From Geodermatophilus sp. TF02-6 (GTDB taxonomy: Bacteria; Actinomycetota; Actinomycetes; Mycobacteriales; Geodermatophilaceae): a stretch of 64,000 nt of DNA. The stretch's first letter is position 1. Every line of letters begins with the position of its first letter. This document shows positions 25,147 to 33,875 of this stretch, in pieces. Where the stretch lies: positions 1 to 64,000 of the forward strand of contig NZ_QOHF01000014.1 of the NCBI RefSeq assembly GCF_003319115.1, given 5' to 3'. Under the pieces are notes generated by a model. That model saw only the letters and a program-made list of their open reading frames with translations. It searched no databases and had not been told where the DNA came from. A program made the translations under genes and the position numbers.

Positions 25147-26299
25147 CGGCCAGCCCGGCGGGCACCAGGGGCGAGCGCGCGTCGTCCCCGGCCGCCGCCG
25201 CGGTCCCGGGCGCGGCGGCCACCCGAGGTGCCGCCCGCGACGCCGGTGCCGCGGTGGGGGACGGCGCGGACGGGAGGTCGTCGGCCGAGTCGACGAGCCG
25301 GCCCACGCCCTCGGTCGCGGCGGGGACGGCGAAGCCCCAGTCGAGCAGCCGCGCGGCCTGGTCGGCGGCGCGCAGCGGCCGGTTCTCGGTGCCCATCACG
25401 CTGACCACCAGGCGGCGCCCGTCGCGCTCGGCGGCCGTGACGAAGGTGTGCCGGGCGGCGTCGGTGAAGCCGGTCTTGCCGCCGAGGTCGCCCGGGTAGT
25501 CGGCGAGCGGGTTCTGGTTCTGGATCTGGTAGCCCGGCGATCGGCCGTCGACCGCCGGCACCTGCGCGGTCGGCGCCCGCAGGACCGCGACGGCCCGCGG
25601 GTCGTCGAGCAGGCGGCGGAAGACCAGCGCGAGGTCGTAGGGGGAGGAGGACTGGCCGGCCACGTCGAGCCCCGACGGCGTCCCGACGACGGTGTCGTAC
25701 GCGCCGATCGCCGCCGCCGTCTCGTTCATCGCCCGCACCGTCGGCTGCACGCCGCCCGCGGCGCGGGCCAGGGCGTTGGCCGCGTCGTTGCCCGACTGCA
25801 GGACCAGCGCCTCGAACAGGAAGGACACCGGGTAGCGCCCGCCGGCGACCAGACCGACCCGGCTGCCCTCGGCCCGCTCGTCCTCGGCCGTGCCCTCGAC
25901 GACGGTCGCCGGGTCCAGCCGCGGCAGCAGCGTCAGCAGGGTCAGCGTCTTGAGCGTGCTCGCCGGGTAGTAGCGGCCGTGCGGGTCGTGGGCGGCCAGC
26001 ACCCACCCGCTGTCGGCGTCGGCCACCAGCCACCCGGGGGCGGCGAGCCCGTCCGGGAGCGGAGGAGCCCCGTCGGTGACGACGGTGCCGCGGGTGTCCA
26101 GCGCCTCCCCGCCGACGGGGACCCCGTCGGGGCCGCTGCCCTGCGGGGGCCCGCCCGGCAGCGGCGCGGTCGGCGTGGGGGCGGAGGGGTCCAGGGTGGG
26201 CCGGGGGTCCTCGGCCAGGGCCGGCCCGGCGCCGAGCAGCACCAGCCCCGCCGCGAGCAGTGCGGTGACCAGGCGGGGTGCCGCCGGCCGTCGTGGCAT
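24950..26299 (-). CDS. D-alanyl-D-alanine carboxypeptidase (S11, PBP5-like)
   Basis: A 449-residue penicillin-binding protein that trims the terminal D-Ala of peptidoglycan stems. A signal peptide (cleavage near GPALA-EDPR, residue 29) is followed by a Pro/Gly-rich stretch to about 85. The catalytic motifs are SxxK at S114-K117 (PASTLKTLT), SGN at 169-171 and KTG at 275-277 (GGKTGFTD). After the enzyme domain, an Ala-rich linker leads to a C-terminal membrane helix (PAGLAVTAVGIVVATVVG) and a basic tail of about 55 residues. That tail is antisense to the YihY remnant and may be longer than in relatives. ATG 26299 follows a -10 box by 7 bases. Confidence 0.93.
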   Translation of the reverse strand: MPRRPAAPRLVTALLAAGLVLLGAGPALAEDPRPTLDPSAPTPTAPLPGGPPQGSGPDGVPVGGEALDTRGTVVTDGAPPLPDGLAAPGWLVADADSGWVLAAHDPHGRYYPASTLKTLTLLTLLPRLDPATVVEGTAEDERAEGSRVGLVAGGRYPVSFLFEALVLQSGNDAANALARAAGGVQPTVRAMNETAAAIGAYDTVVGTPSGLDVAGQSSSPYDLALVFRRLLDDPRAVAVLRAPTAQVPAVDGRSPGYQIQNQNPLADYPGDLGGKTGFTDAARHTFVTAAERDGRRLVVSVMGTENRPLRAADQAARLLDWGFAVPAATEGVGRLVDSADDLPSAPSPTAAPASRAAPRVAAAPGTAAAAGDDARSPLVPAGLAVTAVGIVVATVVGCRRAVQVVYPTAPEPPAARPAGWSRPPRAHPPAPGAGSPSRPRWRRRTGTPG

Positions 26300-26306
26300 G
26301 CGCAGG

Positions 26307-26312
26307 ACGCTA
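26307..26312 (-). promoter_or_regulatory. -10 element (TAGCGT) of the carboxypeptidase gene
   Basis: TAGCGT on the minus strand, 7 bases before ATG 26299. Confidence 0.6.
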
Positions 26313-26434
26313 GCCGCCGTACCGGCCGCCCCGGTCGGCGGCGCGCGGGTGGCGCACGCCACCGGCGGCAGCCGCCAGGCAACGATCCCATCTCGGTCTC
26401 CGGCGCGGGGGGCGGCGCGGCCGCCGGGCGCGGT

Positions 26435-26440
26435 TAGCGT
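26435..26440 (+). promoter_or_regulatory. -10 element (TAGCGT) of the nucleoside transporter operon
   Basis: TTAGCGT at 26434-26440, in the divergent gap. Transcription would start near 26447, leaving an untranslated leader of about 107 bases before the BMP lipoprotein, unlike the leaderless neighbours. Confidence 0.45.
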
Positions 26441-26553
26441 GCCCAGGTCGCGCGCTGCGGGAACCGGCCCGCCGGTCCGGCGGCGCGCGACCCACGACCC
26501 ACCGGGGCGGCCACCTCTCCCGTGTCGTCCGTCCCCCCAGAGAGGAGAGCGCC

Positions 26554-27618
26554 TTGCGCCGGAGGATGAAGGCCAACGCACGGGTCATGGCGGTGCTGCT
26601 GGCCGGCAGCACGGCCCTGGCGGCCTGTGCCAGCGACGAGAGCAGCGGCGGCAGCAGCAGCGGGAGCGGTGAGAACGGCGGCGACCTGCAGATCGGCCTG
26701 GCGTTCGACACCGGCGGCGAGGGCGACCGCTCGTTCAACGACGCGGCGGTGGCCGGTGTCGACGCGGCGATCAAGGAGCACGGTGGCACCGTCACCAAGC
26801 TCAGCCCGAACGCCGACGCGTCCAACCGCGCCGACCTGCTGACCCAGCTGGCCGACCAGGGCTTCGACCCGGTCATCGCCGTCGGCTTCGCCTACAGCGA
26901 GGTCATCGGCGACGTCGCCCAGCAGTACCCCGACGTGACGTTCGCCCAGGTGGACGGGCACGTCGCGGACGCCGGCAACCCGAGCAACCTCACCGGCCTG
27001 GTGTTCGCCGAGGAGCAGGGCTCCTTCCTCGCCGGGGCCGCCGCGGCGCTGAAGACCGAGGCGAACCACGTCGGCTTCGTCGGCGGCGTGCAGACCCCGC
27101 TGATCCAGAAGTTCGAGGCCGGCTACGTCGCCGGCGCCAAGGCGGTCAAGCCGGACATCACCGTCGACGTCCAGTACATCTCCCCGGCCGGTGACTTCAC
27201 CGGCTTCAACGACCCCGCCCGCGCCCAGATCGTGGCGCAGGGCATGTACGACGGCGGCGCCGACATCGTCTACCACGCCGCCGGCGGCTCGGGCATCGGC
27301 GTGTTCCAGGCGGCCGCCGCGTCGGACGAGCGGGCCATCGGCGTCGACTCCGACCAGTACCAGACGGTCGACGACCCGGCCCTCAAGGCGGTGATCATGA
27401 CGTCGATGCTCAAGCGCGTCGACGTCGCCGTGGACAACTTCATCGGCGAGTACGTCGACGGCAACGTCACCGGCGGCCAGGACGAGGTCTACGACCTGGC
27501 GCGCGACGGCGTCGGCCTGGCCACCTCCGGCGGGCAGATCGACGACATCCAGACGCAGCTGGACGACTACGAGCAGCAGATCACCAGCGGGCAGATCACG
27601 GTCCCCACGACCCCGTGA
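26554..27618 (+). CDS. BMP-family nucleoside-binding lipoprotein
   Basis: A 354-residue periplasmic-type binding protein of the basic membrane protein (PnrA/Med) family, the substrate receptor of nucleoside ABC importers. The lipobox LAAC puts the lipid-modified Cys at residue 25, followed by a Ser/Gly-rich spacer. Family motifs include IGLAFDTGGEGDRSFNDAAV, the NLTGLVFAEEQGSFLAGAAAAL stretch in parts, and GVDSDQYQ near the ligand site. The start is TTG 26554 with AGAGGAGA six bases upstream; ATG 26566 has its purine run too close. A 21-bp hairpin follows, which would raise expression of the receptor over the downstream transporter genes. Confidence 0.93.
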   Translation: MRRRMKANARVMAVLLAGSTALAACASDESSGGSSSGSGENGGDLQIGLAFDTGGEGDRSFNDAAVAGVDAAIKEHGGTVTKLSPNADASNRADLLTQLADQGFDPVIAVGFAYSEVIGDVAQQYPDVTFAQVDGHVADAGNPSNLTGLVFAEEQGSFLAGAAAALKTEANHVGFVGGVQTPLIQKFEAGYVAGAKAVKPDITVDVQYISPAGDFTGFNDPARAQIVAQGMYDGGADIVYHAAGGSGIGVFQAAAASDERAIGVDSDQYQTVDDPALKAVIMTSMLKRVDVAVDNFIGEYVDGNVTGGQDEVYDLARDGVGLATSGGQIDDIQTQLDDYEQQITSGQITVPTTP

Positions 27619-27635
27619 CACCGCTCGGCCGACCG

Positions 27636-27681
27636 ACGACGGCGGGCCCGGGGGCGTACGCGCCCCCGGGCCCGCCGTCGT
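27636..27681 (+). terminator. 21-bp perfect hairpin after the BMP gene
   Basis: Arms 27636-27656 and 27661-27681 pair perfectly around a TACG tetraloop, 18 bases after the stop. No U-tract follows. It probably causes partial termination or 3' protection of the lipoprotein mRNA. Confidence 0.85.
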
Positions 27682-27842
27682 GAGCGAGGTGGAACCACCC
27701 GGCCGCGCCCCGGTGCGCGATCACGCGGCGGGCCGGTGGACCCGGACCGGGGAGGTGGCGGCGGTCGATCCCGCGCTCCGGATGCAGCAGAGTGGACGTG
27801 CCCGGCACCCCCGCTGGGCGCAGCGAGGGAGAGGGTCGTGCG

Positions 27843-29426
27843 ATGCCTCCAGGACCCAGGGCCACGGCGGGCGAGCCGCAGGCCGACCCCGGCAGCGGGG
27901 CGGCGCCGCTCGCGGTCGAGCTGCGCGGGATCACCAAGCGCTTCCCCGGCGTGGTGGCCAACCGGGACATCGAGCTGCGGGTCCGCCGCGGCGAGGTGCA
28001 CGCCGTCGTGGGCGAGAACGGCGCCGGCAAGTCGACGCTGATGAAGACCCTCTACGGCGAGCACCGCCCGGACGAGGGACAGATCATGCTCGACGGCCGG
28101 GAGGTGACCTTCCGCAGCCCGGCGGACGCGATCGCGGCGGGGATCGGCATGGTGCACCAGCACTTCATGCTCGCCGACAACCTCACCGTCCTGGAGAACG
28201 TCGTCCTGGGCAGCGAGCCCACCCGCGGCGGCCGGCTCGACCACGCCGAGGGCCGCCGCCGGATCGCCGAGCTCTCCGACCGCTACGCCCTCGGGCTGCG
28301 GTCCGACGTCCTCGTCGAGGACCTCGGCGTCGGCGACCGGCAGCGGGTGGAGATCGCCAAGGTGCTCTACCGCGACGCGCGCACGCTGATCCTCGACGAG
28401 CCCACCGCCGTCCTCGTCCCGCAGGAGGTCGACGAGCTGTTCGGCAACCTCGCCGAGCTCAAGCGCGAGGGCCTGACCGTCATCTTCATCTCGCACAAGC
28501 TCGACGAGGTGCGCAAGGTGGCCGACTCGATCACCGTCATCCGGCGCGGCACCACCGTCGGCACCGCCGACCCGAGGACGACGTCCACCCGCCAGCTGGC
28601 CGAGATGATGGTCGGCGCCCAGCTGCCCTCGCCGCAGACGCGCACCTCCACCGTCCGCCCGACGCCGGTGGTCGAGCTGCGCGGGGTGACCGTCACCGAC
28701 GCCGACGGCCGGGCGCTGGTCGACGCGGTCGACCTGACCGTGCACGAGGGCGAGGTGGTCGGCATCGCCGGCGTCGAGGGCAACGGCCAGGCCGAGCTGG
28801 TGGACGCCGTCATGGGCCTGCGCCCGACCACCTCCGGCGCCGTGCTGCTGGGCGGCGAGGACGTCACCGCCTGGAGCACCCGCGCCCGCCGGGAGGCCGG
28901 CGTGGGTTTCATCCCCGAGGACCGGCACCGGCAGGGGATGCTGCTCGACGCGCCCCTGTGGGAGAACCGCATCCTCGGCCACCAGACCCGCCCGCCCGCG
29001 GTCAAGGGCCCGTTCATCGACCGCCGGGGCGCCCGCGCCGACACCGCGCGGATCATGCGCGACTACGACGTCCGCGCCCCCGGGCCGGACACGCTGGCCG
29101 TCGCCCTCTCCGGCGGCAACCAGCAGAAGCTGATCGTCGGGCGCGAGATGAGCGCGCGGCCGCGGCTGCTGCTGGCCGCGCACCCCACCCGCGGGGTGGA
29201 CGTCGGCGCGCAGGGGTCGATCTGGCGGCTGCTCGAGGACGCCCGCGCCGAGGGCATGGGCATCCTGCTGGTCTCCGCCGACCTCGACGAGCTCATCGGC
29301 CTGTCGGACACGCTGCACGTCATGCTGCGCGGCCGGCTGGTCGCCACCCTCGACCCGGCGACGGTCACCCCCGAGGAGCTCGGCGGGTACATGACCGGCG
29401 CGCGGACGACGGCGGGTGCGGCATGA
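27843..29426 (+). CDS. Nucleoside ABC importer, double ATPase subunit
   Basis: A 527-residue ATP-binding protein with two nucleotide-binding domains, as in sugar/nucleoside importers of the RbsA/NupA type. Domain 1 has Walker A GENGAGKS (57-64), a divergent signature GVGDRQRVEIAKVL and Walker B LILDEPTA. Domain 2 has a degenerate Walker A region (GIAGVEGNGQAEL), the signature LSGGNQQKLIVGRE and LLLAAHPTRGVD in place of a canonical Walker B, normal for this family. ATG 27843 has GGGAGAGGG seven bases upstream. Its TGA overlaps the ATG of a micro-ORF that leads into the first permease. Confidence 0.94.
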   Translation: MPPGPRATAGEPQADPGSGAAPLAVELRGITKRFPGVVANRDIELRVRRGEVHAVVGENGAGKSTLMKTLYGEHRPDEGQIMLDGREVTFRSPADAIAAGIGMVHQHFMLADNLTVLENVVLGSEPTRGGRLDHAEGRRRIAELSDRYALGLRSDVLVEDLGVGDRQRVEIAKVLYRDARTLILDEPTAVLVPQEVDELFGNLAELKREGLTVIFISHKLDEVRKVADSITVIRRGTTVGTADPRTTSTRQLAEMMVGAQLPSPQTRTSTVRPTPVVELRGVTVTDADGRALVDAVDLTVHEGEVVGIAGVEGNGQAELVDAVMGLRPTTSGAVLLGGEDVTAWSTRARREAGVGFIPEDRHRQGMLLDAPLWENRILGHQTRPPAVKGPFIDRRGARADTARIMRDYDVRAPGPDTLAVALSGGNQQKLIVGREMSARPRLLLAAHPTRGVDVGAQGSIWRLLEDARAEGMGILLVSADLDELIGLSDTLHVMLRGRLVATLDPATVTPEELGGYMTGARTTAGAA

Positions 29427-29593
29427 GAACTCCCCACGAAGCCACCCCACAACGCCACCCCACGACGTTGCTCCGCTTCGCTCCACAACGTCGCAGGGAC
29501 CCCGGCCGTTGCTCCGCTCCGCTCCACAACGCCGCGGGGACCCCGGCAGACGCTCCGCTGGCGCGCCACGTCCCCGCGGGGGCCCCGAGATGA
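29423..29593 (+). CDS. 56-codon linker ORF coupled at both ends (ATPase to permease)
   Basis: ATG 29423 overlaps the ATPase stop, and the TGA at 29591-29593 overlaps the permease ATG at 29590, so it is ATGA-joined on both sides. The product begins MRTPHEATPQRHP and ends DAPLARHVPAGAPR, echoing the shorter micro-ORFs at 2446 and 30828. Internally the DNA holds three degenerate copies of a unit containing CTCCGCT...CTCCACAACG...GGGACCCCGG, so it looks like an expanded version. Composition is Arg/Pro/His-rich with no fold. A coupling role seems likelier than a protein function. Confidence 0.45.
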   Translation: MRTPHEATPQRHPTTLLRFAPQRRRDPGRCSAPLHNAAGTPADAPLARHVPAGAPR

Positions 29594-30831
29594 GGGTGCT
29601 GCGCCGTCTCGGGCCGACCGTCCTGGCCCCGGTGCTGGCCGTCGTCGTCGCGGTCGTCATCTCCGCACTGGTCATGGCCGCCCTGCGGGTCGACCCGCTG
29701 CGGGTGTTCGCGGTGATGGTCGACTTCGGCGACACCCCCACTCAGCAGATGACCGCGGTCGTGGTGGTCCTCAACCGGGCGGTCCCGCTGTTCCTCGCCG
29801 GCCTGGCGGTCGCCGTGGCGTTCCGCATGGGCCTGTTCAACATCGGCGTCGAGGGCCAGTACCGGCTGGCGACGGTCATGGCCGCCGCGGTCGGCGCCGC
29901 GGTGGCGCTGCCCGGCCCCCTGCACGTGCTGCTCATCGTCGTCGTGGCCATGGCCGTCGCGGCGATCTGGGCCGGCATCGTCGCCGTCCTCAAGGTGACC
30001 CGCGGGGTCAGCGAGGTCATCAGCTCGATCATGCTCAACTTCATCGCGCTGGGCATCGCGTCGTTCCTGCTCACCGGGCCGTTCCGGGGCAGCCCCGAGG
30101 GCGCGTCGATCATCAGCACCGCGGAGATCCCCCGCTCCGGGTGGATGCCCGGCCTCAACGGGGTGTTCGGCCTGCTGGGCCTGGCCGACCCGCCGCGGCA
30201 GCTCTACGGCTTCCTGCTGGTCGCGATCGTGGTCGGCGTCGGCATCGCCGTGCTGCTGGGCCGCACCCGCTTCGGCTTCGACCTGCGGGCCACCGGCCTG
30301 TCGCCCTCGGCGGCGCAGGCCAGCGGCGTCGACTCCCGCGGCATGGTGGTCAAGACGATGCTGCTCTCCGGCGCCGTCGCCGGGCTGATCGGCATGCCCG
30401 ACCTGCTGGGCGCGACGCACGCCTACACCACCGACTTCACCTCCGGCCTGGGCTTCCTCGGCATCGCGGTGGCGCTGCTGGGCCGCAACTCACCCGTGGG
30501 CATCGCGCTGGCCGCGCTGCTGTTCGCCTTCCTCGACCGGGCGCTGGTGCCGCTGCAGATCGCCCAGTACCCGGCCTCGGTCATCACGATCATCCAGGGC
30601 ACGATCGTGCTCGCCGTCGTGGTCTCCAACGAGGTGGCCCGCCGGATCGCGCTGCGCTCGGCCGAGCGGGGCGGCGCGGCACCGGCCGTCGCCGCGGCGA
30701 CCGGGGACGGCAGCACCGGTCCCGGCCAGACGGCGGACGGCGCGGCGGTGGGCACCGGCGCCGGCGTCGGCCGCACCGCGGGCGCCGGGCAGCAGACGAC
30801 GACCGACGCGCGGCAGGAGACCGGGGCATGA
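29590..30831 (+). CDS. Nucleoside ABC importer permease, subunit 1
   Basis: A 413-residue BPD_transp_2-type inner-membrane permease with about nine or ten helices. Family marks are FRMGLFNIGVEGQYRLATV, the cytoplasmic coupling segment near TRGVSEVISSIMLNFIA and the GLSPSAAQASGVDSRGMV loop. The last 60 residues are a Gly/Thr/Ala-rich tail. It pairs with the next gene to form the channel. ATG 29590 is fused by ATGA to the preceding linker ORF. An in-frame upstream start exists but would run through repeat sequence. Confidence 0.92.
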   Translation: MRVLRRLGPTVLAPVLAVVVAVVISALVMAALRVDPLRVFAVMVDFGDTPTQQMTAVVVVLNRAVPLFLAGLAVAVAFRMGLFNIGVEGQYRLATVMAAAVGAAVALPGPLHVLLIVVVAMAVAAIWAGIVAVLKVTRGVSEVISSIMLNFIALGIASFLLTGPFRGSPEGASIISTAEIPRSGWMPGLNGVFGLLGLADPPRQLYGFLLVAIVVGVGIAVLLGRTRFGFDLRATGLSPSAAQASGVDSRGMVVKTMLLSGAVAGLIGMPDLLGATHAYTTDFTSGLGFLGIAVALLGRNSPVGIALAALLFAFLDRALVPLQIAQYPASVITIIQGTIVLAVVVSNEVARRIALRSAERGGAAPAVAAATGDGSTGPGQTADGAAVGTGAGVGRTAGAGQQTTTDARQETGA

Positions 30832-30890
30832 GCCCGATCCACGACGACGCCCCGCCGGCACTCCACGTCCCCGCGGGGGCCCCGGCATGA
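30828..30890 (+). CDS. 20-residue micro-ORF between the two permease genes
   Basis: ATG 30828 overlaps the stop of permease 1 and the TGA at 30888-30890 overlaps the ATG of permease 2, so both junctions are ATGA. It encodes exactly 20 residues beginning MSPIHDDAPPALHV and ending AGAPA. It aligns without gaps with the pcrA micro-ORF: both have M-x-P-x-H at 1-5, A-P at 8-9, A-L-H-V at 11-14 and A-G-x-P at 16-19. Confidence 0.5.
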   Translation: MSPIHDDAPPALHVPAGAPA

Positions 30891-32167
30891 GCACGCTGGC
30901 GACGACCCCGGCGACCCGGCCGGCCCGCGGCCCCCTCGGCGAGCTGTTCCTCGGGGGCAGCCGGGCCCGCCGGGCCACCTGGCTGCTGGTGGCGGCGGTC
31001 GTGCTGGTCTCCGCCGTCCGGGTGGTCAGCGGCGAGCAGGCGCTGACCTCGTCGTCGACCATCTCGGCCGCGCTGCTGCTGGCCGTGCCCATCGGGCTGG
31101 CCGCCCTCGGCGGCCTGTTCTCCGAGCGGGCCGGCGTAGTGAACATCGGCCTCGACGGGATGATGACCCTGGGCACCTGGGGCGCGGGCTTCGCCGGCTA
31201 CCAGTGGGGCTGGGCGGCCGCGCTGGTCGGCGGCGTCCTGTTCGGCGCCCTCGGCGGGCTGCTGCACGCGGTGGCCACGGTGACCTTCGGCGTCGACCAC
31301 GTCGTCTCCGGCGTGGCGATCAACATCCTCGCCGCCGGCCTGGTGCGCTTCCTGTCCGAGCTGTTCTACACCGACAACCCGGCCGGCGGCGGCGTCACCC
31401 AGTCACCGGCGCTGACCAGCGACCCGCCGTCCTTCTCCGTGCCGGTGCTCTCCTCGGGGCCGGACCTGCTGGGCGACCTCGAGGGGCGGCACTGGTTCCT
31501 GGTCAGCGACGTCGCCGGCATCCTGCGCGGGCTGACCAGCGACGTCGGCCTGCTCACCGCGCTCGCCGTCCTGCTGGTCCCGGCGTCCTACCTGCTGCTG
31601 TGGCGCACCGCCTTCGGCCTGCGGCTGCGCTCCTGCGGGGAGAACCCGGCCGCCGCGGACTCCCTCGGCGTGCCGGTGTACCGGCTCAAGTACGTCGCGG
31701 TCGTCGTCTCCGGTGCCCTGGCCGGCATGGGCGGGGTGTTCCTCGTCTTCATCGCCGGCATCTACCGCGAGGGGCAGACCAACGGCCGCGGCTTCATCGG
31801 CCTGGCCGCGCTGATCTTCGGCAACTGGCGGCCCGGCGGGCTGGCGGCCGGCGCCGGCCTGTTCGGCTACGCCGACGCCCTGCAGCTGCGCAGCCGGTCG
31901 GCGGTCGTGGCGCTGTTCCTGCTGCTCGCCGTCCTGCTGGCCGGGGTCGCGGTCTGGCAGGCAGTGCACCGCCACGTCGTCCGGGCGGTGGTGGCCGGCG
32001 TGTCCGCCGCGGGCTCGCTGATCGCCTTCCTGACCATCCACGAGCTGGCGCCCGGCCTGGTCTCGTTCACCCCGCACCTGACCACGCTGCTGGTGCTGTC
32101 GCTGGCCTCCCAACGCCTGCGCATGCCCAAGGCCGACGGGCTGGTCTACCGACGAGGAGAGCACTAG
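30887..32167 (+). CDS. Nucleoside ABC importer permease, subunit 2
   Basis: A 426-residue BPD_transp_2 permease with about ten helices. The motif FSERAGVVNIGLDGMMTLGTWGA, seen here as SERAGVVNIGLDGMM, matches the FNIGVEGQ region of subunit 1; FGVDHVVSGVAINILA and RTAFGLRLRSCGENP are the coupling segments. The N-terminal 30 residues are cytoplasmic and Pro/Arg-rich. Its TAG overlaps the cdd GTG (TAGTG at 32165-32169), tying uptake to cytidine deamination. Confidence 0.93.
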   Translation: MSTLATTPATRPARGPLGELFLGGSRARRATWLLVAAVVLVSAVRVVSGEQALTSSSTISAALLLAVPIGLAALGGLFSERAGVVNIGLDGMMTLGTWGAGFAGYQWGWAAALVGGVLFGALGGLLHAVATVTFGVDHVVSGVAINILAAGLVRFLSELFYTDNPAGGGVTQSPALTSDPPSFSVPVLSSGPDLLGDLEGRHWFLVSDVAGILRGLTSDVGLLTALAVLLVPASYLLLWRTAFGLRLRSCGENPAAADSLGVPVYRLKYVAVVVSGALAGMGGVFLVFIAGIYREGQTNGRGFIGLAALIFGNWRPGGLAAGAGLFGYADALQLRSRSAVVALFLLLAVLLAGVAVWQAVHRHVVRAVVAGVSAAGSLIAFLTIHELAPGLVSFTPHLTTLLVLSLASQRLRMPKADGLVYRRGEH

Positions 32168-32595
32168 TGGACGGCCGGGGGACGGTGGGGCGGGTGGACG
32201 ATGCTGCCTGGGACGCCCTGCGGACGGCGGCCCGGGAGGCGATGAGGCACGCCTACGCCCCCTACTCGCGCTTCCCGGTGGGTGTGGCCGGGCTGGTCGA
32301 CGACGGCCGCGTCGTGACCGGCTGCAACGTGGAGAACGCCTCCTACGGGCTGGGCCTGTGCGCGGAGTGCGGGATGGTCAGCGACCTGGCCCGCACCGGC
32401 GGCGGCCAGCTGGTCGCGGTCGCCTGCGTCGGCGGCGACGGGCAGCCGCTCATGCCCTGCGGCCGCTGCCGGCAGCTGCTGTGGGAGCACGGCGGCCCGG
32501 AGATGCTGATCGAGACGGTCTCGCTGGGGATCGTCCCGATGCGCGAGGTGCTGCCCGACGCGTTCGGCCCCGAGGACCTCGAGGCGGCCCGGTGA
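32167..32595 (+). CDS. cdd: Cytidine deaminase
   Basis: A 142-residue zinc enzyme converting cytidine and deoxycytidine to the uridines. The zinc and catalytic residues are C65 and E67 in GLCAECG and C98 and C101 in MPCGRCRQ; the substrate motif GCNVENASYG precedes them. It is the homotetrameric short form. Start GTG 32167 overlaps the permease stop, and its end overlaps deoA by GTGA, so transport, deamination and phosphorolysis are coupled in one operon. Confidence 0.96.
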   Translation: MDGRGTVGRVDDAAWDALRTAAREAMRHAYAPYSRFPVGVAGLVDDGRVVTGCNVENASYGLGLCAECGMVSDLARTGGGQLVAVACVGGDGQPLMPCGRCRQLLWEHGGPEMLIETVSLGIVPMREVLPDAFGPEDLEAAR

Positions 32596-33872
32596 CCTTC
32601 GACGCGATCGACGTCATCCGCACCAAACGGGACGGCGGGGCGCTGCGCCCCGACCAGATCCGCTGGGTGATCGACGCCTACACCCGCGGCGCCGTCCCTG
32701 ACGAGCAGGTGAGCGCGCTGCTCATGGCGGTGTTCTTCCGCGGTCTGGACGCCGACGAGCTCGCCGTCTGGACCCGGGCGATGACCGACTCCGGCGAGCG
32801 CAAGGACCTCTCCGCGCTGGGCCGGCCGACCGCCGACAAGCACTCCACCGGCGGGGTCGGCGACAAGACCACCCTCCCGCTGGCCCCCCTGGTGGCCGCC
32901 TGCGGGGTGGCGGTGCCGCAGCTGTCCGGCCGCGGGCTGGGCCACACCGGCGGCACGCTGGACAAGCTCGAGTCGATCCCCGGCTGGCGGGCCTCCCTGA
33001 CCGACGCCGAGTACGTGCGCCAACTGCGCGAGGTCGGCGCCGTCATCTGCGCGGCCGGCGACGACCTCGCCCCGGCGGACCGGAAGCTCTACGCGCTGCG
33101 CGACGTCACCGGCACGGTCGAGTCGATCCCGCTGATCGCCAGCTCGATCATGAGCAAGAAGATCGCCGAGGGCGCCGGCGCGCTGGTGCTCGACGTCAAG
33201 ACCGGCTCGGGAGCGTTCATGAAGGAGCCCGACGCCTCCCGCGAGCTGGCCCGCACCATGGTCGGGCTGGGGGAGGCGGCCGGGGTGCGCACGGTCGCCC
33301 TGGTGACGGCGATGGACCGCCCGCTGGGCCGCGCCGCGGGCAACGCCGTGGAGGTCGCCGAGTCGGTCGAGGTGCTCGCCGGCGGCGGGCCGGCCGACCT
33401 GGTCGAGCTGACCCTCGCGCTGGCCCGGGAGATGCTGGCCGGCGCCGGGCGGGACGACGTCGACCCCGCCGACGCGCTGCGCGACGGCCGGGCGATGGAC
33501 GTGTGGCGCCGGATGATCACCGCCCAGGGCGGCGACCCGGACGCGCCGCTGCCGTCGCCGGCGGAGAAACACGTGGTGACCGCCCCGGCCACCGGCACGC
33601 TCACCCGGCTGGACGCCTACGCCGTGGGCATCGCCGCGTGGCGGCTGGGCGCCGGGCGGGCCCGCAAGGAGGACCCGGTCTCGGCCGCAGCGGGCGTCGT
33701 CTGGGCCGCCGGCGTGGGGGAGCGGGTGACCGCGGGGCAGCCGCTGCTGGAGCTGCACACCGACGACCCGGACCGCATCCCGCGGGCGCTCGAGGCGCTC
33801 GACGGCGCGGTCGGCGTCGACACCGACGACGTCCCCCTCCCGCTGGTGCTCGACCGGATCACCGCCTCCTGA
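32592..33872 (+). CDS. deoA: Thymidine / pyrimidine-nucleoside phosphorylase
   Basis: A 426-residue phosphorylase releasing thymine or uracil and (deoxy)ribose-1-phosphate. The signature SGRGLGHTGGTLDKLESIPG is present in parts (GRGLGHTGGTLDKLE), with the phosphate-binding KHSTGGVGDKTTL at 83-95 and the KTGSGAFMK loop. It ends with the C-terminal PYNP domain. GTGA overlap with cdd fixes the start at 32592. A hairpin cluster follows the stop. Confidence 0.95.
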   Translation: MTFDAIDVIRTKRDGGALRPDQIRWVIDAYTRGAVPDEQVSALLMAVFFRGLDADELAVWTRAMTDSGERKDLSALGRPTADKHSTGGVGDKTTLPLAPLVAACGVAVPQLSGRGLGHTGGTLDKLESIPGWRASLTDAEYVRQLREVGAVICAAGDDLAPADRKLYALRDVTGTVESIPLIASSIMSKKIAEGAGALVLDVKTGSGAFMKEPDASRELARTMVGLGEAAGVRTVALVTAMDRPLGRAAGNAVEVAESVEVLAGGGPADLVELTLALAREMLAGAGRDDVDPADALRDGRAMDVWRRMITAQGGDPDAPLPSPAEKHVVTAPATGTLTRLDAYAVGIAAWRLGAGRARKEDPVSAAAGVVWAAGVGERVTAGQPLLELHTDDPDRIPRALEALDGAVGVDTDDVPLPLVLDRITAS

Positions 33873-33875
33873 AGG

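Noticed and set aside
27843-29426. Loss of the Walker B glutamate and P-loop consensus in the second ATPase domain
   Set aside because: Such degeneracy in one domain is usual for RbsA/NupA-type double ATPases, so it is not a sign of decay.
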